Assembly: GCF_030812295.1 (NCBI RefSeq)
Contig: NZ_JAUSSK010000005.1
Span: 186,001-250,000, forward strand
Source of the DNA: Luteibacter jiangsuensis
Lineage (GTDB): Bacteria; Pseudomonadota; Gammaproteobacteria; Xanthomonadales; Rhodanobacteraceae
Length of the DNA: 64,000 bases
Direction of reading: 5' to 3'
This document shows positions 8,634-19,204 of the stretch, piece after piece. The notes under the pieces were generated by a model. That model saw nothing but the letters and a program-made list of their open reading frames with translations. It was not told where the DNA came from and did no database searches. Each line of letters opens with the position of its first letter. The first letter of the stretch is position 1. The position numbers were made by a program, and so were the translations under genes.

Positions 8634-10613
8634 ATGACGTACCGCTTCGTGCGGCCCATCGTGGCCGCGCTTTGTCTTGCTTCGGCCACCACCATGGCCG
8701 CCGACCTCGTTCCGGTCAGCGACTTCGCCCGGCGCATGCCGCTGACCAGTCCGCGCCTGTCCCCGGACGGGCAATACGTCTCGCTCGCCTACCACGATCC
8801 CGACGGCAAGAACCACGGCCTGGCGATCTACCGCGTGGGCGACATGAGCAAGCCCGCCACCCTGATCCGCATGCCACCGTACGAGATGCCGGCCGACATG
8901 ATCTGGACCAGCCCCACCCGCCTCGTGGTGGCGCGCGGCAAGGTCGACGGTTCGATCGGCGCCGCGTCGTACACCGGCGAGCTCATGGCGATCGACGTCG
9001 ACGGCAAGAATCCCGATTATCTCTATGGCTTCGAGGCCTACGGCAAGCGCGCCGCCACTCGCGCGCTCGACCGCGGCTGGGGCACGATCGAAGGGGCTCC
9101 CGTGCAGAGCAACGGCCACTTCTACATGCGCGCGACCGCGTGGGCCGACCAGGACCGCAGCACCCTCTACGACGTCGACGCCAAGACGAGCGCGCGCAAG
9201 CAGATGGCCGACATCGGCATCGGCCGCATGAGCTTCATGATCGCGCCCGACGGGACGCCCCGCTTCGCCTTCGGTACCGACGACGATTTCAAGTGGGTGG
9301 TGTTCCACCGCGACGGCGGTGGCTGGACCAAATTGCCGGCCAGCGAAGAACGCCAGAACTTCACCCCGGTCGCGACGGTCGCCGGAAACGGCAACCGCGT
9401 CTACGCGGTCTTCAGCCCGGGCGGCAAGGGCGGCGAGTTCGTCGAGCAGGACGAGGATGGTGGCAACGTCCGTGTGATCCGCAAGGACGACTTCAGCGAG
9501 GTCGCTTCTTCCGGCCTGTGGACCCCGGCACCCCTGCGCCCGTTCGGCACCGTCACGACCACCGGCATCCCTCAGGCCACGTACATCGATCCGCAGGCGC
9601 CGATCTCGAAACTGCACATGGCCTTGTCGCAGAAATTCCCCGGCAATTTCCTCAGCTTCGTCGACTTCAGCGAAGACGGCGGCCTGCTGATGTTCAAGGT
9701 GGCGAGCGATCGCGAACCGGGACGCTACATGCTCATCGATACCAAGACCTACAAGGTGAGCAAACTGTTCGACGCGCAACCCTGGATCGACCCCAAGCAG
9801 ATGGCTGAACGCCGGCCCGTGCGTTTCAAGGCCAGCGACGGCATGGAACTGGAAGCCATCCTCACCTTCCCCAAGGGCAGGAGCGAGGCCAACCTGCCGA
9901 TGGTGCTCCTTCCCCACGGCGGTCCGCACGGTGTTTCCGACGACTGGTTCTTCGACAGGGATGCACAGTTCCTGGCCAACCGTGGTTACCTCGTGTTGCA
10001 GGTGAACTACCGTGGTTCGGGCGGGCGCGGCAGCACGTTCGAGCAGGCCGGCTACCTGAAGTGGGGCACGCGCGTCCAGGAGGACCTCATCGACGGCGTG
10101 AAATGGGCGATCGCCGAGAATTTCGCCGATCCCGCCCGCGTCTGCGTCTTCGGCGCCAGCTTCGGCGGCTACGCGGCGATGATGACCACGGTGCGCGCGC
10201 CGGGCATGTTCAAGTGCGCGGTGGGTTACGACGGCATCTACGACCTCGACATGATGTACAACAAGGGCGACATCAAGGACAGGAAGTCCGGCCGAAGCTA
10301 CCTCACCACGGTGATCGGCAAGGACCAGGCGGACCTCGCGGCGAACTCGCCCACGCACCTCGCCGACAAGATCGGCGTTCCCGTCTTCCTGGTCCACGGC
10401 GAGGACGACGAGCGCGCGCCCTTCGCCCAGTTCAAGGCGATGCGCGCCGCACTCGATGCCGCGCACAAACCCTATGAAACGCTGACCAAGCCCGACGAAC
10501 GGCATGGCTTCGTGAAGCCGGAGAATATCGAGGAGTTCTACAACCGCCTGCAGGCGTTCCTCGAGAAGAACATCGGCGGCGGACAAGCACCGGCGGCACC
10601 GGCCGCGCCCTAG
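8634..10613 (+). CDS. S9-family prolyl oligopeptidase-like peptidase, exported
   Basis: A 659-residue protein with a signal peptide (residues 1-23, ...TTMAA), an N-terminal beta-propeller-like region and a C-terminal alpha/beta-hydrolase domain. The triad can be placed as Ser509 in [10 protein letters not shown], Asp591 or Asp592 in [10 protein letters not shown] and His624 in DERHGF, the layout of dipeptidyl/acylaminoacyl peptidases. It probably cleaves short peptides in the periplasm. The ATG at 8634 has an AGGGGGAAA ribosome site and is the only start giving a signal peptide at the N-terminus. Confidence 0.9.
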   Translation: MTYRFVRPIVAALCLASATTMAADLVPVSDFARRMPLTSPRLSPDGQYVSLAYHDPDGKNHGLAIYRVGDMSKPATLIRMPPYEMPADMIWTSPTRLVVARGKVDGSIGAASYTGELMAIDVDGKNPDYLYGFEAYGKRAATRALDRGWGTIEGAPVQSNGHFYMRATAWADQDRSTLYDVDAKTSARKQMADIGIGRMSFMIAPDGTPRFAFGTDDDFKWVVFHRDGGGWTKLPASEERQNFTPVATVAGNGNRVYAVFSPGGKGGEFVEQDEDGGNVRVIRKDDFSEVASSGLWTPAPLRPFGTVTTTGIPQATYIDPQAPISKLHMALSQKFPGNFLSFVDFSEDGGLLMFKVASDREPGRYMLIDTKTYKVSKLFDAQPWIDPKQMAERRPVRFKASDGMELEAILTFPKGRSEANLPMVLLPHGGPHGVSDDWFFDRDAQFLANRGYLVLQVNYRGSGGRGSTFEQAGYLKWGTRVQEDLIDGVKWAIAENFADPARVCVFGASFGGYAAMMTTVRAPGMFKCAVGYDGIYDLDMMYNKGDIKDRKSGRSYLTTVIGKDQADLAANSPTHLADKIGVPVFLVHGEDDERAPFAQFKAMRAALDAAHKPYETLTKPDERHGFVKPENIEEFYNRLQAFLEKNIGGGQAPAAPAAP

Positions 10614-10618
10614 ACGAT

Positions 10619-10640
10619 CGGGCCCATCCCGATGGGCCCG
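10619..10640 (+). terminator. Hairpin after the S9 peptidase gene
   Basis: CGGGCCCA and TGGGCCCG form a perfect 8-bp stem around a 6-nt loop, 5 nt after the stop. No T-run follows, so termination strength is uncertain. Confidence 0.45.
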
Positions 10641-10728
10641 GCGGTTGCGCCCGCCATACTCCAGGCGTTATGGTCGCGTGATCGTCGCGCCCGGACGGGG
10701 TATGGCGGGGCTTGGGAGGTTACGGGGT

Positions 10729-13608
10729 ATGTACGTCAGCTCGGAGCACCGGCGCCATGTCGCGCTGCGACGCATGGTGCTCGCGACCTCACTCCTGGCT
10801 GCCCTGCCCCTCGCCTCCGCCCGGGCGCAGCAAACGGCGGCCTCGTCCGCCGAGACGCTGGCCCCGGTCAATGTCACGATCACCGGCTCGCGCATTCGCG
10901 GGACCGACGTGGAGACGGCCCAGCCCGTGTTCACCATGGACCGCCAGGCCATCCGTGCCACGGGCCTCACCAGCCTGGGCGACATCGTCGCGCGCATGCC
11001 GTCCGCCTCCATGCCGGAGCTCACGCCGCAGGATACGCTGTCCTCCAACAATGACGCCGGCGGCCGTTATGCCAACCTGCGCAACCTGGGCGCGGTGCGC
11101 ACGCTGGTCCTGGTGAACGGGCGCCGCTGGACCGCCAGCCTGGGTGGCCTGACCGATCTCTCTACCATTCCCGTCTCGATCGTCGAGCGCATCGAAGTGC
11201 TGAAGGATGGCGCGTCGTCCATCTACGGATCGGACGCCATCGGGGGCGTGGTGAACATCATCACCACCGACCGGTTCGAAGGCGCTTCCGCCGATCTCTT
11301 CTACGGCGTGAACGGCCGGGGCGACGGGGCGCAGAAAAACGGCACGTTCACCTGGGGCAGGAGCAACGAACGCGCATCCATCATCCTCGGCGCGAGCTAC
11401 GAGGACGGCGATGCCCTGCGCGACGGCGAGCGGTCAACCACCCGTAGCGCCTACGGCCCGCGGCATGCGGACGACGGTTTCGGCATGGGGCCCTACGGTG
11501 GCGTGGTCGATCCACGTGCTCCGGCCGATCGCTACGTCATCGACCATGCCGGCGGCGTGGTGGGCGACACGGCGAACTTCGCCAACTACCATCCGTACGA
11601 TGTCGCCAGCAACGTGGACAAGTACTCCACCGCCCAGGACATGACATTCCGCGCCGGGAGCAAGTTGCGCAACCTGTTCGGCACGGGCCGCTATAACCTC
11701 ACCGACGATATCGTCCTGCGCGGGATGACCAGCTATGGCGTGCGCGATACGCGCAGCCAGGCCGCCGGCTACCCGCTGGAGAGCGGCGCGGGGCGGCAGC
11801 AAGGGTTGTTCATCGATCCGGCGAACGCGTACAACCCCTTCCCCGGCTATGCCACATCGTTCTTCCGGCGTACCACCGAGCTCCCGCGCATGATCTGGGC
11901 CAAGAGCAAGACCCTGCATGCGGACGCCGGCGCGGAGGGAACGTTCCAGTGGATCGCCCACACCTGGAACTGGGACGTCACCTACGCCTATTCCGAGACA
12001 CGCGCCAGCCGGACCACCAGCGGCAATATCGACCTGGTGAACGCGCGCAAGGCACTGGGGCCTACCGCCACGATCGACGGCCAGACCGTCTGTGCCGACG
12101 CCGCCGATCGTGCCGCGGGCTGCGTGCCGTGGAACATCCTCGCCGGCCCGGGCGGTACTCCCGACGCGGTGTGGAACTACGTGGCCTCCACCACCACGGC
12201 CCGCCAGGTCACCCGGACCAACGACCTGGTCGCCAATCTCACCGGTGGCCTGTTCGACCTGCCCGCCGGCACGCTGCGTGCCGCCGGAGGCGTGGAACAT
12301 CGTCGCGAGAATGGCCGCTATACGCCCGATCCCGCGGATTCCGCCGGCCTGACCACGCAACTCGCGAGCGACCCCACCGACGGCGGCTATATCGTCAACG
12401 AGGCCTACCTCGAATTCGACGTTCCCCTGCTCACCGACCTGCCGCTGGCACGCGAGCTCGCCGTGAACGCATCCACCCGATATTCGCACTACTCCGCATT
12501 CGGCGGACGCACGAACAACAAGTACAGCTTCCGCTGGAAGCCGTTCGACGACCTGCTGTTGCGCGGTACCTACGCCCAGGGATTCCGCGCACCCACCGTG
12601 GCGGATCTCTACGCCGGATCGAGCGAGAGCTTCGAGAGCTTCCTCGACCCCTGCGACAGCGCCTACGGCGCCTCGGCGACCGACGCCGCCGTGCGTGCCC
12701 GCTGTGGCGCGGCCGGCGTGCCGGGCAACTACCGGCAGATCGACCAGTCCGGCGCGCAGATCGGTTCGGCGACCGGCGGACAGAGCCCGACGGCCTTCCG
12801 CACCGGCGCCAACCCGGCGCTGAAACCGGAATCGTCGATCACGCGTACGGCCGGCCTTGTCTACAGCCCGGGTTATCTCGACGGGCTCGACATAACGCTC
12901 GACTACTACAAGATCGACATCAGCGATGTCATCACGCCCATCCTCGCGGGCGACATCCTCGATTTCTGCTACGTGCGCAACGATCCCACCTGGTGCGGCC
13001 GCTTCGCGCGAGCCGCCGACGGCCACATCGCCACGCTCGACGAAAGCCTCGCCAACCTCGGTACGCTGCGCACCGAAGGCTACGATCTCGGCTTGCACTA
13101 TCGATTCCCGGAAACCCGCTACGGCGAGTTCACGCTGCTCTCGGACAGCACTTACCTGAAGGATTACACGCAGGTCAGTAGCCCAGGCGCCGCGCCGCGC
13201 CACCTGGCCGGTTACATGAGCGGCGCGCAGGGTCTTTACCGCGTGCGTTCGAACCTTTCGCTCGACTGGTCGTGGCGTCGTTTCGGCGCCACATGGACGA
13301 CGCGGTATTTCTCCGGGCTGAAGGATTCGTGCTGGTCGGCGGACGTGGAATGCAACCGTCCCGGCGAACTCAACGCATTGACCGGCGTCACCGGCGTCAG
13401 TCGAAAAGGCGGCGTCGCGTTCCACGACCTCCAGCTTCGCTGGCAAGCGCCGTGGAATGGCAATGTCCGGCTGGGCGTGAACAACGTGTTCGGCCGCAAG
13501 GGGCCGTTCTACTACAACGTGTCCAGTGCCGGCGGCGGCAGCCCGCCCTACAACCCCGCGTTCGACATCGACCGCTACTTCTACCTGGGTTACCAGCAGA
13601 AGTTCTGA
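10729..13608 (+). CDS. TonB-dependent outer-membrane receptor
   Basis: A 959-residue receptor with a signal peptide (about residues 1-34, ending ASARAQ), a plug domain beginning near NVTITGSRIRG and containing LVLVNGRRW and VLKDGASSIYGSDAIGG, and a beta-barrel ending in aromatic FYLGYQQKF, as expected of an outer-membrane barrel. The substrate is unknown; the iron-siderophore signalling extension is absent. The ATG at 10729 is preferred because GGGAGGT precedes it by 8 nt and the signal peptide then begins with a normal basic segment. Confidence 0.9.
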   Translation: MYVSSEHRRHVALRRMVLATSLLAALPLASARAQQTAASSAETLAPVNVTITGSRIRGTDVETAQPVFTMDRQAIRATGLTSLGDIVARMPSASMPELTPQDTLSSNNDAGGRYANLRNLGAVRTLVLVNGRRWTASLGGLTDLSTIPVSIVERIEVLKDGASSIYGSDAIGGVVNIITTDRFEGASADLFYGVNGRGDGAQKNGTFTWGRSNERASIILGASYEDGDALRDGERSTTRSAYGPRHADDGFGMGPYGGVVDPRAPADRYVIDHAGGVVGDTANFANYHPYDVASNVDKYSTAQDMTFRAGSKLRNLFGTGRYNLTDDIVLRGMTSYGVRDTRSQAAGYPLESGAGRQQGLFIDPANAYNPFPGYATSFFRRTTELPRMIWAKSKTLHADAGAEGTFQWIAHTWNWDVTYAYSETRASRTTSGNIDLVNARKALGPTATIDGQTVCADAADRAAGCVPWNILAGPGGTPDAVWNYVASTTTARQVTRTNDLVANLTGGLFDLPAGTLRAAGGVEHRRENGRYTPDPADSAGLTTQLASDPTDGGYIVNEAYLEFDVPLLTDLPLARELAVNASTRYSHYSAFGGRTNNKYSFRWKPFDDLLLRGTYAQGFRAPTVADLYAGSSESFESFLDPCDSAYGASATDAAVRARCGAAGVPGNYRQIDQSGAQIGSATGGQSPTAFRTGANPALKPESSITRTAGLVYSPGYLDGLDITLDYYKIDISDVITPILAGDILDFCYVRNDPTWCGRFARAADGHIATLDESLANLGTLRTEGYDLGLHYRFPETRYGEFTLLSDSTYLKDYTQVSSPGAAPRHLAGYMSGAQGLYRVRSNLSLDWSWRRFGATWTTRYFSGLKDSCWSADVECNRPGELNALTGVTGVSRKGGVAFHDLQLRWQAPWNGNVRLGVNNVFGRKGPFYYNVSSAGGGSPPYNPAFDIDRYFYLGYQQKF

Positions 13609-13708
13609 GCACCGTGCCGGTGCGGCAACAAGCCACACGCAGGATATTCCCTACTTCGCACGATCCAGCGCCATTCCGAAAGCCTGGATAGGAATCGGTC
13701 TCAAACTC

Positions 13709-13737
13709 TTGCAGTAGCATGAAGCTCGCGTTATGTT
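13709..13737 (+). promoter_or_regulatory. Candidate sigma70 promoter for the Oar-type receptor
   Basis: TTGCAG (13709-13714) and TATGTT (13732-13737) are 17 nt apart and lie about 150 nt before the ATG, giving a long leader. The 279-nt gap 13609-13887 holds no gene. Confidence 0.45.
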
Positions 13738-13887
13738 CGCGTTACGTCGCTTCACGCTATCGGGTTGGCGCGACGTGGGTGTCCCCACACCCCAGACCCT
13801 CTTTACCCCCACAAACGAGTGCCGCTAGCGGCGCTACTACAAGCTGTTCAGCCTTGCCACAAAGCAGGGCCAGGGAGACTTTGACTC

Positions 13888-16800
13888 ATGACAAGCACCA
13901 CCCTGTTCGCGCGCTCTCGCGTGTTCAAGCGCACCGCGCTCGTCTCGGCACTTGGCGCCTGCCTGCTGGCCGGCACCGCGTATGCGCAGAGCACCGTCGG
14001 CGACATCTACGGCAGCGCCGCCGCCTCGCAGACCATCCAGATCCAGAACCTCGGCTCGGGCGCCTCGCGCACCGTCACCGTCGACGAAGACGGCCGCTAC
14101 CGCGCCTCGTCGCTGCCGATCGGCAGCTACCGCATCAATGTGCAGCAGAACGGCCAGACCGTCTCCAGCCGCGACATCAACGTCGTCGCCGGCCAGTCCG
14201 CGCAGGTGAACTTCGCCGCGCCGGCCACGTCCGACGCCAGCGCGCAGGCACTCGACACCGTTACCGTGTCGGCCAACGCCCTCGCCGCGATCGACGTCGC
14301 TTCCGTCGAGTCTCGCACCAGCTTCACCGCCGACCAGCTCAATAGCCTGCCCGTGCCGCGCAACGTCGTCGACGTCGCCGCGCTCACCCCGGGCACGGTC
14401 AAGGGCGACTCCGCCTTCGGCAACCTGCCGTCGTTCGGTGGCGCCTCGGTCGCCGAGAACAGCTACTACGTCAACGGCTTCAACGTCACCAACCTCTACA
14501 ACAACCTGTCGTTCTCGGAAGTGCCGTTCCAGGCCATCCAGCAGCTCGACGTGCAGACCGGCGGCTACGGCGCACAGTACGGCTTCTCCACCGGCGGCGT
14601 GACCTCGGTGATCACCAAGCGCGGCACCAACGAGTGGAAGGGTGGCGCGAGCTGGGTCTACACCCCGGCCTGGGGCCGCGAGCAGCAGCCGACCACGTAC
14701 ACCAAGGATGGCAACCTCTACCGCACCTACCAGAAGAACAACGACAACGACAACGTCTATTCGGCGTGGCTCGGTGGCGCGCTGGTGAAGGACAAGCTGT
14801 TCTTCTATGGCATCTTCCAGTCGCATCGCGAAACCGAGACCGCCTACCCGGGCGCCACCAGCTCGGCCGCCGCGCAGCGCAACACCTACAGCGATCCGTT
14901 CTACCTGATCAAGCTGGACTGGAACATCAACGATTCGAACATCCTCGAGTGGACGGGGATGAACAACACGAAGCACACGACGAATCGTTACTACAACTCC
15001 GAGATCGATGGCGAAGGCAAGCCCTTCACCGACGATTACCTCGGCCGTCGTCATGTGAAGACCGGCGGCGACGTCAACATCTTCAAGTACACCAGCTACC
15101 TCACCGACGACCTCACGCTGTCCGCCCAGTGGGGCAAGATGAAGAGCAAGAACTCTTCGGACTATGTCAGCGCGGACGGCACCGTCACCAAGTACAACGG
15201 TGACATCAACGGAGCCAACTCGGGTTGCCCGTACGTGATCGACCGTCGCTCCAGCACGCTCAGCGGCGCGACCGACCCGGTCCATTCGTGCTATCTGGCC
15301 AGCACCATCGACCGTTTCAACGGCGAAGACCAGCGCACGGCCTACCGCGTCGACCTCGACTGGAAGATCGGCGACCACGATATCGCTGGCGGTTACTCGC
15401 GCGAGAAGTGGAAGTCCGACTCCGGCCAGAGCTACGCCGGTGGCGCGCTGTACTACTACCGCACGAATGCCGCGGGCACCGATTACGTGTCGCAGTACAA
15501 CTACCGCACGGGCGGTTCGGTCGCGATCGACCAGAAGTCCTGGTATCTGCAGGACAACTGGCAGGTGACCGACAAGTTCCTCGCCTACATCGGCGTGCGC
15601 AACGACTCGTTCAACAACAAGAACGGCGCCGCCGAGAACTTCGTCCGCCAGGGCAACATCTGGCAGCCGCGCCTCGGCTTCTCGTGGGACCTGTTCGGCG
15701 ACTCCACGACGAAGATCTTCGGTACCGCCGGCCGCTACTCGCTGCCGATCGCCGCGAACGTCGCCCTGCGCGCCGCGACCGCCTCGTACTACACGATCCA
15801 GAACTTCTCGTACTCGTCGATCGATCCGGTCACGGGCGTTCCGACCCTGGGCGCACCGCTCAGCGGCCAGTCCATCGTGAACGGTGAGAACGGCAGCACC
15901 CCGGATCCACGCTCGGTCGCCACCAAGGACCTCAAGCCGTACTCGCAGGATGAATTCATCCTCGGCTTCCAGCACCGCATCACCAGCGACAACGAGTTCC
16001 TCAACGACTGGGTTGTCGGCGCGAAGGCGACGTACCGCAAGCTCAACAACGCCATCGACGACACGTGCGACTGGCGTCCGTTCTACGCCTACGGCCAGTC
16101 GCTGGGCCTGAACATGGACGCCAATGGCGACCAGTTCACCCCGCCGGCGACCATGCCGGGTTGCTTCATCTACAACCCGGGCAGCAAGGTCAACATCGAC
16201 GTCGACCTCGACGGCAGCGGCGTCCTGCGCAACGTGTCCATTCCGGGCACCGCGTTCGGCGAGAAGGCCAAGCGCACGTACGAAGCCGTCACGCTCTCGG
16301 CCGAGAAGGCGACCGACAAGTGGTACGTCAACGCGTCGTACACCTGGTCGAAGAACCGCGGCAACACCGAAGGTCTCGTGAAGTCGGACAACGGCCAGGA
16401 CGACACCGGTACCACCAGTGCGTTCGACTACCCGGAACTGATGGTCGGTGCGACCGGCTACCTGCCGAACGACCGTCGCCACAGCTTCAAGATCTACGGC
16501 GGCTACAAGATCACGCCGGAATGGTCGGTCGGCGTGAACGGCTTGCTCGAATCGGGTCGTCCGACCAGCTGCTTCGGCGGCGGCGACGAGACGGTTGGCG
16601 GCATCCCGAGCTACAACTCCGAGTTCTTCTACTGCGAAGGCAAGATCTCGGGTCGTGGCCGTGCCAAGCGCCTGCCGTGGACCTGGTCGGTCAGCCCGAA
16701 CGTGGTCTACACCCCGGCTTATGCCAAGGGCCTGACCGTTCAGCTCGACCTGATCAACGCGTTCAACAACGACAAGCCCACCGCGATCAGCGAAATCGCC

Positions 16801-16908
16801 GAGAACGGTGCTGACCAGACGTACTACAGCACGACCTACCGCGTGCCGACGTACTACCAGACCCCGCGTTACTTCCGTCTGATGGTGCAGTACGACTTCA
16901 GCCTGTAA
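13888..16908 (+). CDS. Oar-like TonB-dependent receptor with N-terminal carboxypeptidase-regulatory domain
   Basis: A 1006-residue outer-membrane protein. A signal peptide (1-33, ...GTAYAQ) is followed by a beta-sandwich carboxypeptidase-regulatory-like domain (about 35-110, with DEDGRYRASSLPIGSYRI), a plug (about 125-230, with VNGFNVTNLYNN and YGAQYGFSTGGV) and a long barrel ending YDFSL. This is the Oar architecture common in Xanthomonadales and Myxococcus. Codon use is strikingly uniform (TAC, AAC, GGC), suggesting high expression. It is monocistronic: long leader upstream and an intrinsic terminator directly downstream. Confidence 0.92.
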   Translation: MTSTTLFARSRVFKRTALVSALGACLLAGTAYAQSTVGDIYGSAAASQTIQIQNLGSGASRTVTVDEDGRYRASSLPIGSYRINVQQNGQTVSSRDINVVAGQSAQVNFAAPATSDASAQALDTVTVSANALAAIDVASVESRTSFTADQLNSLPVPRNVVDVAALTPGTVKGDSAFGNLPSFGGASVAENSYYVNGFNVTNLYNNLSFSEVPFQAIQQLDVQTGGYGAQYGFSTGGVTSVITKRGTNEWKGGASWVYTPAWGREQQPTTYTKDGNLYRTYQKNNDNDNVYSAWLGGALVKDKLFFYGIFQSHRETETAYPGATSSAAAQRNTYSDPFYLIKLDWNINDSNILEWTGMNNTKHTTNRYYNSEIDGEGKPFTDDYLGRRHVKTGGDVNIFKYTSYLTDDLTLSAQWGKMKSKNSSDYVSADGTVTKYNGDINGANSGCPYVIDRRSSTLSGATDPVHSCYLASTIDRFNGEDQRTAYRVDLDWKIGDHDIAGGYSREKWKSDSGQSYAGGALYYYRTNAAGTDYVSQYNYRTGGSVAIDQKSWYLQDNWQVTDKFLAYIGVRNDSFNNKNGAAENFVRQGNIWQPRLGFSWDLFGDSTTKIFGTAGRYSLPIAANVALRAATASYYTIQNFSYSSIDPVTGVPTLGAPLSGQSIVNGENGSTPDPRSVATKDLKPYSQDEFILGFQHRITSDNEFLNDWVVGAKATYRKLNNAIDDTCDWRPFYAYGQSLGLNMDANGDQFTPPATMPGCFIYNPGSKVNIDVDLDGSGVLRNVSIPGTAFGEKAKRTYEAVTLSAEKATDKWYVNASYTWSKNRGNTEGLVKSDNGQDDTGTTSAFDYPELMVGATGYLPNDRRHSFKIYGGYKITPEWSVGVNGLLESGRPTSCFGGGDETVGGIPSYNSEFFYCEGKISGRGRAKRLPWTWSVSPNVVYTPAYAKGLTVQLDLINAFNNDKPTAISEIAENGADQTYYSTTYRVPTYYQTPRYFRLMVQYDFSL

Positions 16909-16943
16909 GACCTGCGAACCGTCGCCTCGGCGACGCTAACGCG

Positions 16944-16977
16944 AAAAGGGCCGCCCATTCGGGCGGCCCTTTTTTTT
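16944..16977 (+). terminator. Strong rho-independent terminator
   Basis: GGGCCGCCC (16948-16956), loop ATTC, GGGCGGCCC (16961-16969), then eight T residues (16970-16977), preceded by AAAA. It lies 36 nt after the Oar-type receptor stop; the A-tract also makes it usable for the convergent operon. Confidence 0.95.
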
Positions 16978-17098
16978 GCGGGAGTCGCCCCTGTCGGCGA
17001 TCCCGCGACGCTTTGGTGGGAGCCGACCTTGTCGGCGATGGGTGCTTGCCTCGCGCCGGCCCGCTACCTCGGGATCGCCGACAGGGGCGGCTCCCGCC
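16978..17098. repeat. REP-like cluster (three cores)
   Basis: Three copies of the REP core: 16978-17004 and 17015-17041 on the plus strand and 17071-17098 inverted. The last two enclose a TGCTTGCC...CCGGCCCGCTACC spacer, a unit repeated at 34896-34979 and 35011-35093. It lies between the terminator and the convergent TPM-domain gene. Confidence 0.8.
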
Positions 17099-17107
17099 AG
17101 GGCGGCT

Positions 17108-17608
17108 TTAGAGAACCAGGGGGCGGTCCGGCAACTGGTTCTCGCGCGGTTTGCCGTCGCCGGGGAAATGCCGTGCCAGCAGGGCACCGGCTTCCGATAC
17201 GCCGGTCAGCAGGCCTTCGCGGAAACGTCCCTGGATGAATTCATTACGCATGTGCGCGGTGATCGCTTCCCACTCGGCTGGCGTCACCACCTTCGCGATG
17301 CCGCGGTCTGCGACGATCTCGATGCGGTGTTCGGCGAGCAGCACGTAGAGAAGAACGCCACAGTTGTCGTCGGTATCCCAGACACGCAGATGCGAGAACA
17401 GCATCGCCGCGCGATCCCGCGCGGTAACGCCCGCGGCGACCGACGAGAACGGCAGGCGTGATTCGATCGCCACGCGCAATTCACCACGGTGCCTGTCCTC
17501 GCCCGCGGCCACCGTTTTCGCGATGGCGTCGAGCGTCGCCGGTGGGAAATGCCGCCCGATCTGGAACCACGCTCCGAACAGGTTGGTCGCGATACGTTGC
17601 ATGTCCAT
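17108..17608 (-). CDS. TPM-domain protein
   Basis: A 166-residue protein built almost entirely of one TPM-type domain: RHFPPATLDAIAKTV near the start, GELRVAIES, then VLLYVLLAEHRIEIVADRGI. It has no obvious signal peptide. It is last in a lemA-ygcG-TPM operon; the ATG at 17608 overlaps the preceding stop by one base (TGATG). TPM proteins in this context are linked to membrane or envelope quality functions, but no activity can be assigned. Confidence 0.8.
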   Translation of the reverse strand: MDMQRIATNLFGAWFQIGRHFPPATLDAIAKTVAAGEDRHRGELRVAIESRLPFSSVAAGVTARDRAAMLFSHLRVWDTDDNCGVLLYVLLAEHRIEIVADRGIAKVVTPAEWEAITAHMRNEFIQGRFREGLLTGVSEAGALLARHFPGDGKPRENQLPDRPLVL

Positions 17609-18495
17609 CACCAACTCCCCGACGCGCCGCCGCCGCCGAAACTGCCGCCGCCTCCACTGAAGCCGCCGCCGCCGAGGCCGCCGCCGCCGAATCCCCCACC
17701 ACCAAAACCGCCGCCACCGAAGCCACCCCAGCCACCGCCGCCGATCGAACGGCCGGCACCAAAGGGAATGGCCATCAGGACGGCACCGGCGACGAGGCCG
17801 AGCACGCCGCCGAGAATGGAATGCATGAACAACCAGCCGAGGCCACCCGTGATCGCTCCACCCAGCGGCATGCGCACACCCAGCGGGGCCCGACCGAGGA
17901 TGCCGCGAAGGAAGATCACGCCGAAGATGAGCGGCAGGAGTAGCCCGCTTCCTCCACCACGCCGCTTCTCGTGACTCTCATCGGGAGCGACAGGCGCGGG
18001 AAGCGCTTCGCCTTGCACGATCTGGGTGATCGCGTTGAGCGCCTCGTCGATGCCACCGTAGTAGTCGTTGGCGCGTAGCTTCGGCGCCATGTACTCACGG
18101 ATGATCCGCGAGGCGATGGCATCGGGCAGCGCGCCTTCCAGGCCATAGCCGACTTCGATACGGACGCGCCTGTCGTTCTTTGCCAGCAGGAGCAGCACGC
18201 CGTCGTCCGGCCCTTCCCTTCCCACCTTGTTCGTCTCGGCCACCTTGAGCGAGTAACTTTCCAGGTCGTCGGGCTGGGTCGTCGGCACCATCACCACGAC
18301 CACCTGCGATCCCTTCGCCTTTTCCAGCGCGACCAGCCGGGCGTCCAGCTGGTCGACCTGTTCCGGCGTCAGCGTACCGGTGAGATCGGTGACGTGGCGG
18401 GTGAGTTTCGGCACGACGGCGTCTTCCGCCAGTGCCGCCAGAGGCGGCACCAGCAGGGCGACGGCGAACAACAGCCCCGCCGCGAAACGACGCAT
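17608..18495 (-). CDS. YgcG-family TPM-domain protein with Gly-rich tail
   Basis: A 295-residue protein with a signal peptide (1-23), a periplasmic TPM domain (about 30-165, with LTGTLTPEQVDQLD and RVRIEVGYGLEGALPD), hydrophobic segments between about 185 and 250, and a Gly-rich C-terminal tail built of GGGGFG repeats with Trp/Phe. This is the usual YgcG layout. It sits between lemA and a second TPM gene, with one-base stop/start overlaps on both sides. Confidence 0.88.
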   Translation of the reverse strand: MRRFAAGLLFAVALLVPPLAALAEDAVVPKLTRHVTDLTGTLTPEQVDQLDARLVALEKAKGSQVVVVMVPTTQPDDLESYSLKVAETNKVGREGPDDGVLLLLAKNDRRVRIEVGYGLEGALPDAIASRIIREYMAPKLRANDYYGGIDEALNAITQIVQGEALPAPVAPDESHEKRRGGGSGLLLPLIFGVIFLRGILGRAPLGVRMPLGGAITGGLGWLFMHSILGGVLGLVAGAVLMAIPFGAGRSIGGGGWGGFGGGGFGGGGFGGGGLGGGGFSGGGGSFGGGGASGSW

Positions 18496-19118
18496 CAGCG
18501 GCCGGCCGAGGAAGCCGGGGCCGGGTTGCTGCCGAAATCGACGGTCGGCGCGGACGAGATGGCCTTCTCGTTCTCGACGCTGAAGTTCGGTTTGACCTGG
18601 TAACCCATGACCTTGGCGGTCAGGTTGTTCGGGAACGAGCGGATCAGCGTGTTGTACGACTGCACGGCCGCGACGTAGCGATTGCGCGCGACGGTGATGC
18701 GGTTTTCGGTCCCTTCGAGCTGGGCTTGCAGGTCGCGGAAGGACCCATCGGCCTTGAGTTGCGGATAGTTCTCGCTGACCACCATCAGGCGCGATAGCGC
18801 ACTGGTCAGCTGGCCCTGGGCGGCCTGGAACTTGGCCAGCGCCTCAGGATCGTTGAGCAGTTCCGGGGTGATCTGGGCCTGGCCGACCTTCGCGCGGGCA
18901 TTGGTCACCTCGGTGAGTACGCGCTCCTCGTGCTGGGCGTAGCCCTTCACGGTATTGACCAGGTTGGGCACCAGGTCGGCACGGCGCTGGTACTGGTTCA
19001 GTACTTCGGACCAGGCGGCCTTCACCGCCTCGTCCTCGCGCTGGATGGCGTTGTAGCCGCAGCCGGAGAGGAACCCGGCGAAAAGTACGAGTGCGAAAGC
19101 GCGGACGAGTGTCTTCAT
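18495..19118 (-). CDS. lemA: LemA family lipoprotein
   Basis: A 207-residue protein with a lipoprotein signal (lipobox LSGC, Cys20), followed by the helical LemA domain: AWSEVLNQYQRRADLVPNLV is the family hallmark. It is probably anchored in an envelope membrane. The ATG at 19118 is chosen because it places the signal sequence at the N-terminus. First gene of lemA-ygcG-TPM. Function in bacteria is poorly defined. Confidence 0.92.
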   Translation of the reverse strand: MKTLVRAFALVLFAGFLSGCGYNAIQREDEAVKAAWSEVLNQYQRRADLVPNLVNTVKGYAQHEERVLTEVTNARAKVGQAQITPELLNDPEALAKFQAAQGQLTSALSRLMVVSENYPQLKADGSFRDLQAQLEGTENRITVARNRYVAAVQSYNTLIRSFPNNLTAKVMGYQVKPNFSVENEKAISSAPTVDFGSNPAPASSAGR

Positions 19119-19204
19119 GGCGGACGGTTCCTTGAGGTGTGCCCGCAACAACTTACCCTAAAGCCCTGGCCTGCGGATAACGGGCGGTTCCTGCCGGGGC
19201 CCGG

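Noticed and set aside
13837-16482. An 881-codon open frame antisense to the Oar-type receptor
   Set aside because: Low-complexity Val/Gly/Arg/Asp translation without motifs; explained by the codon bias of the receptor gene.
16976-17238. Short frames over the REP cluster
   Set aside because: They translate REP sequence and run into the antisense of the TPM gene; no ribosome site or family.
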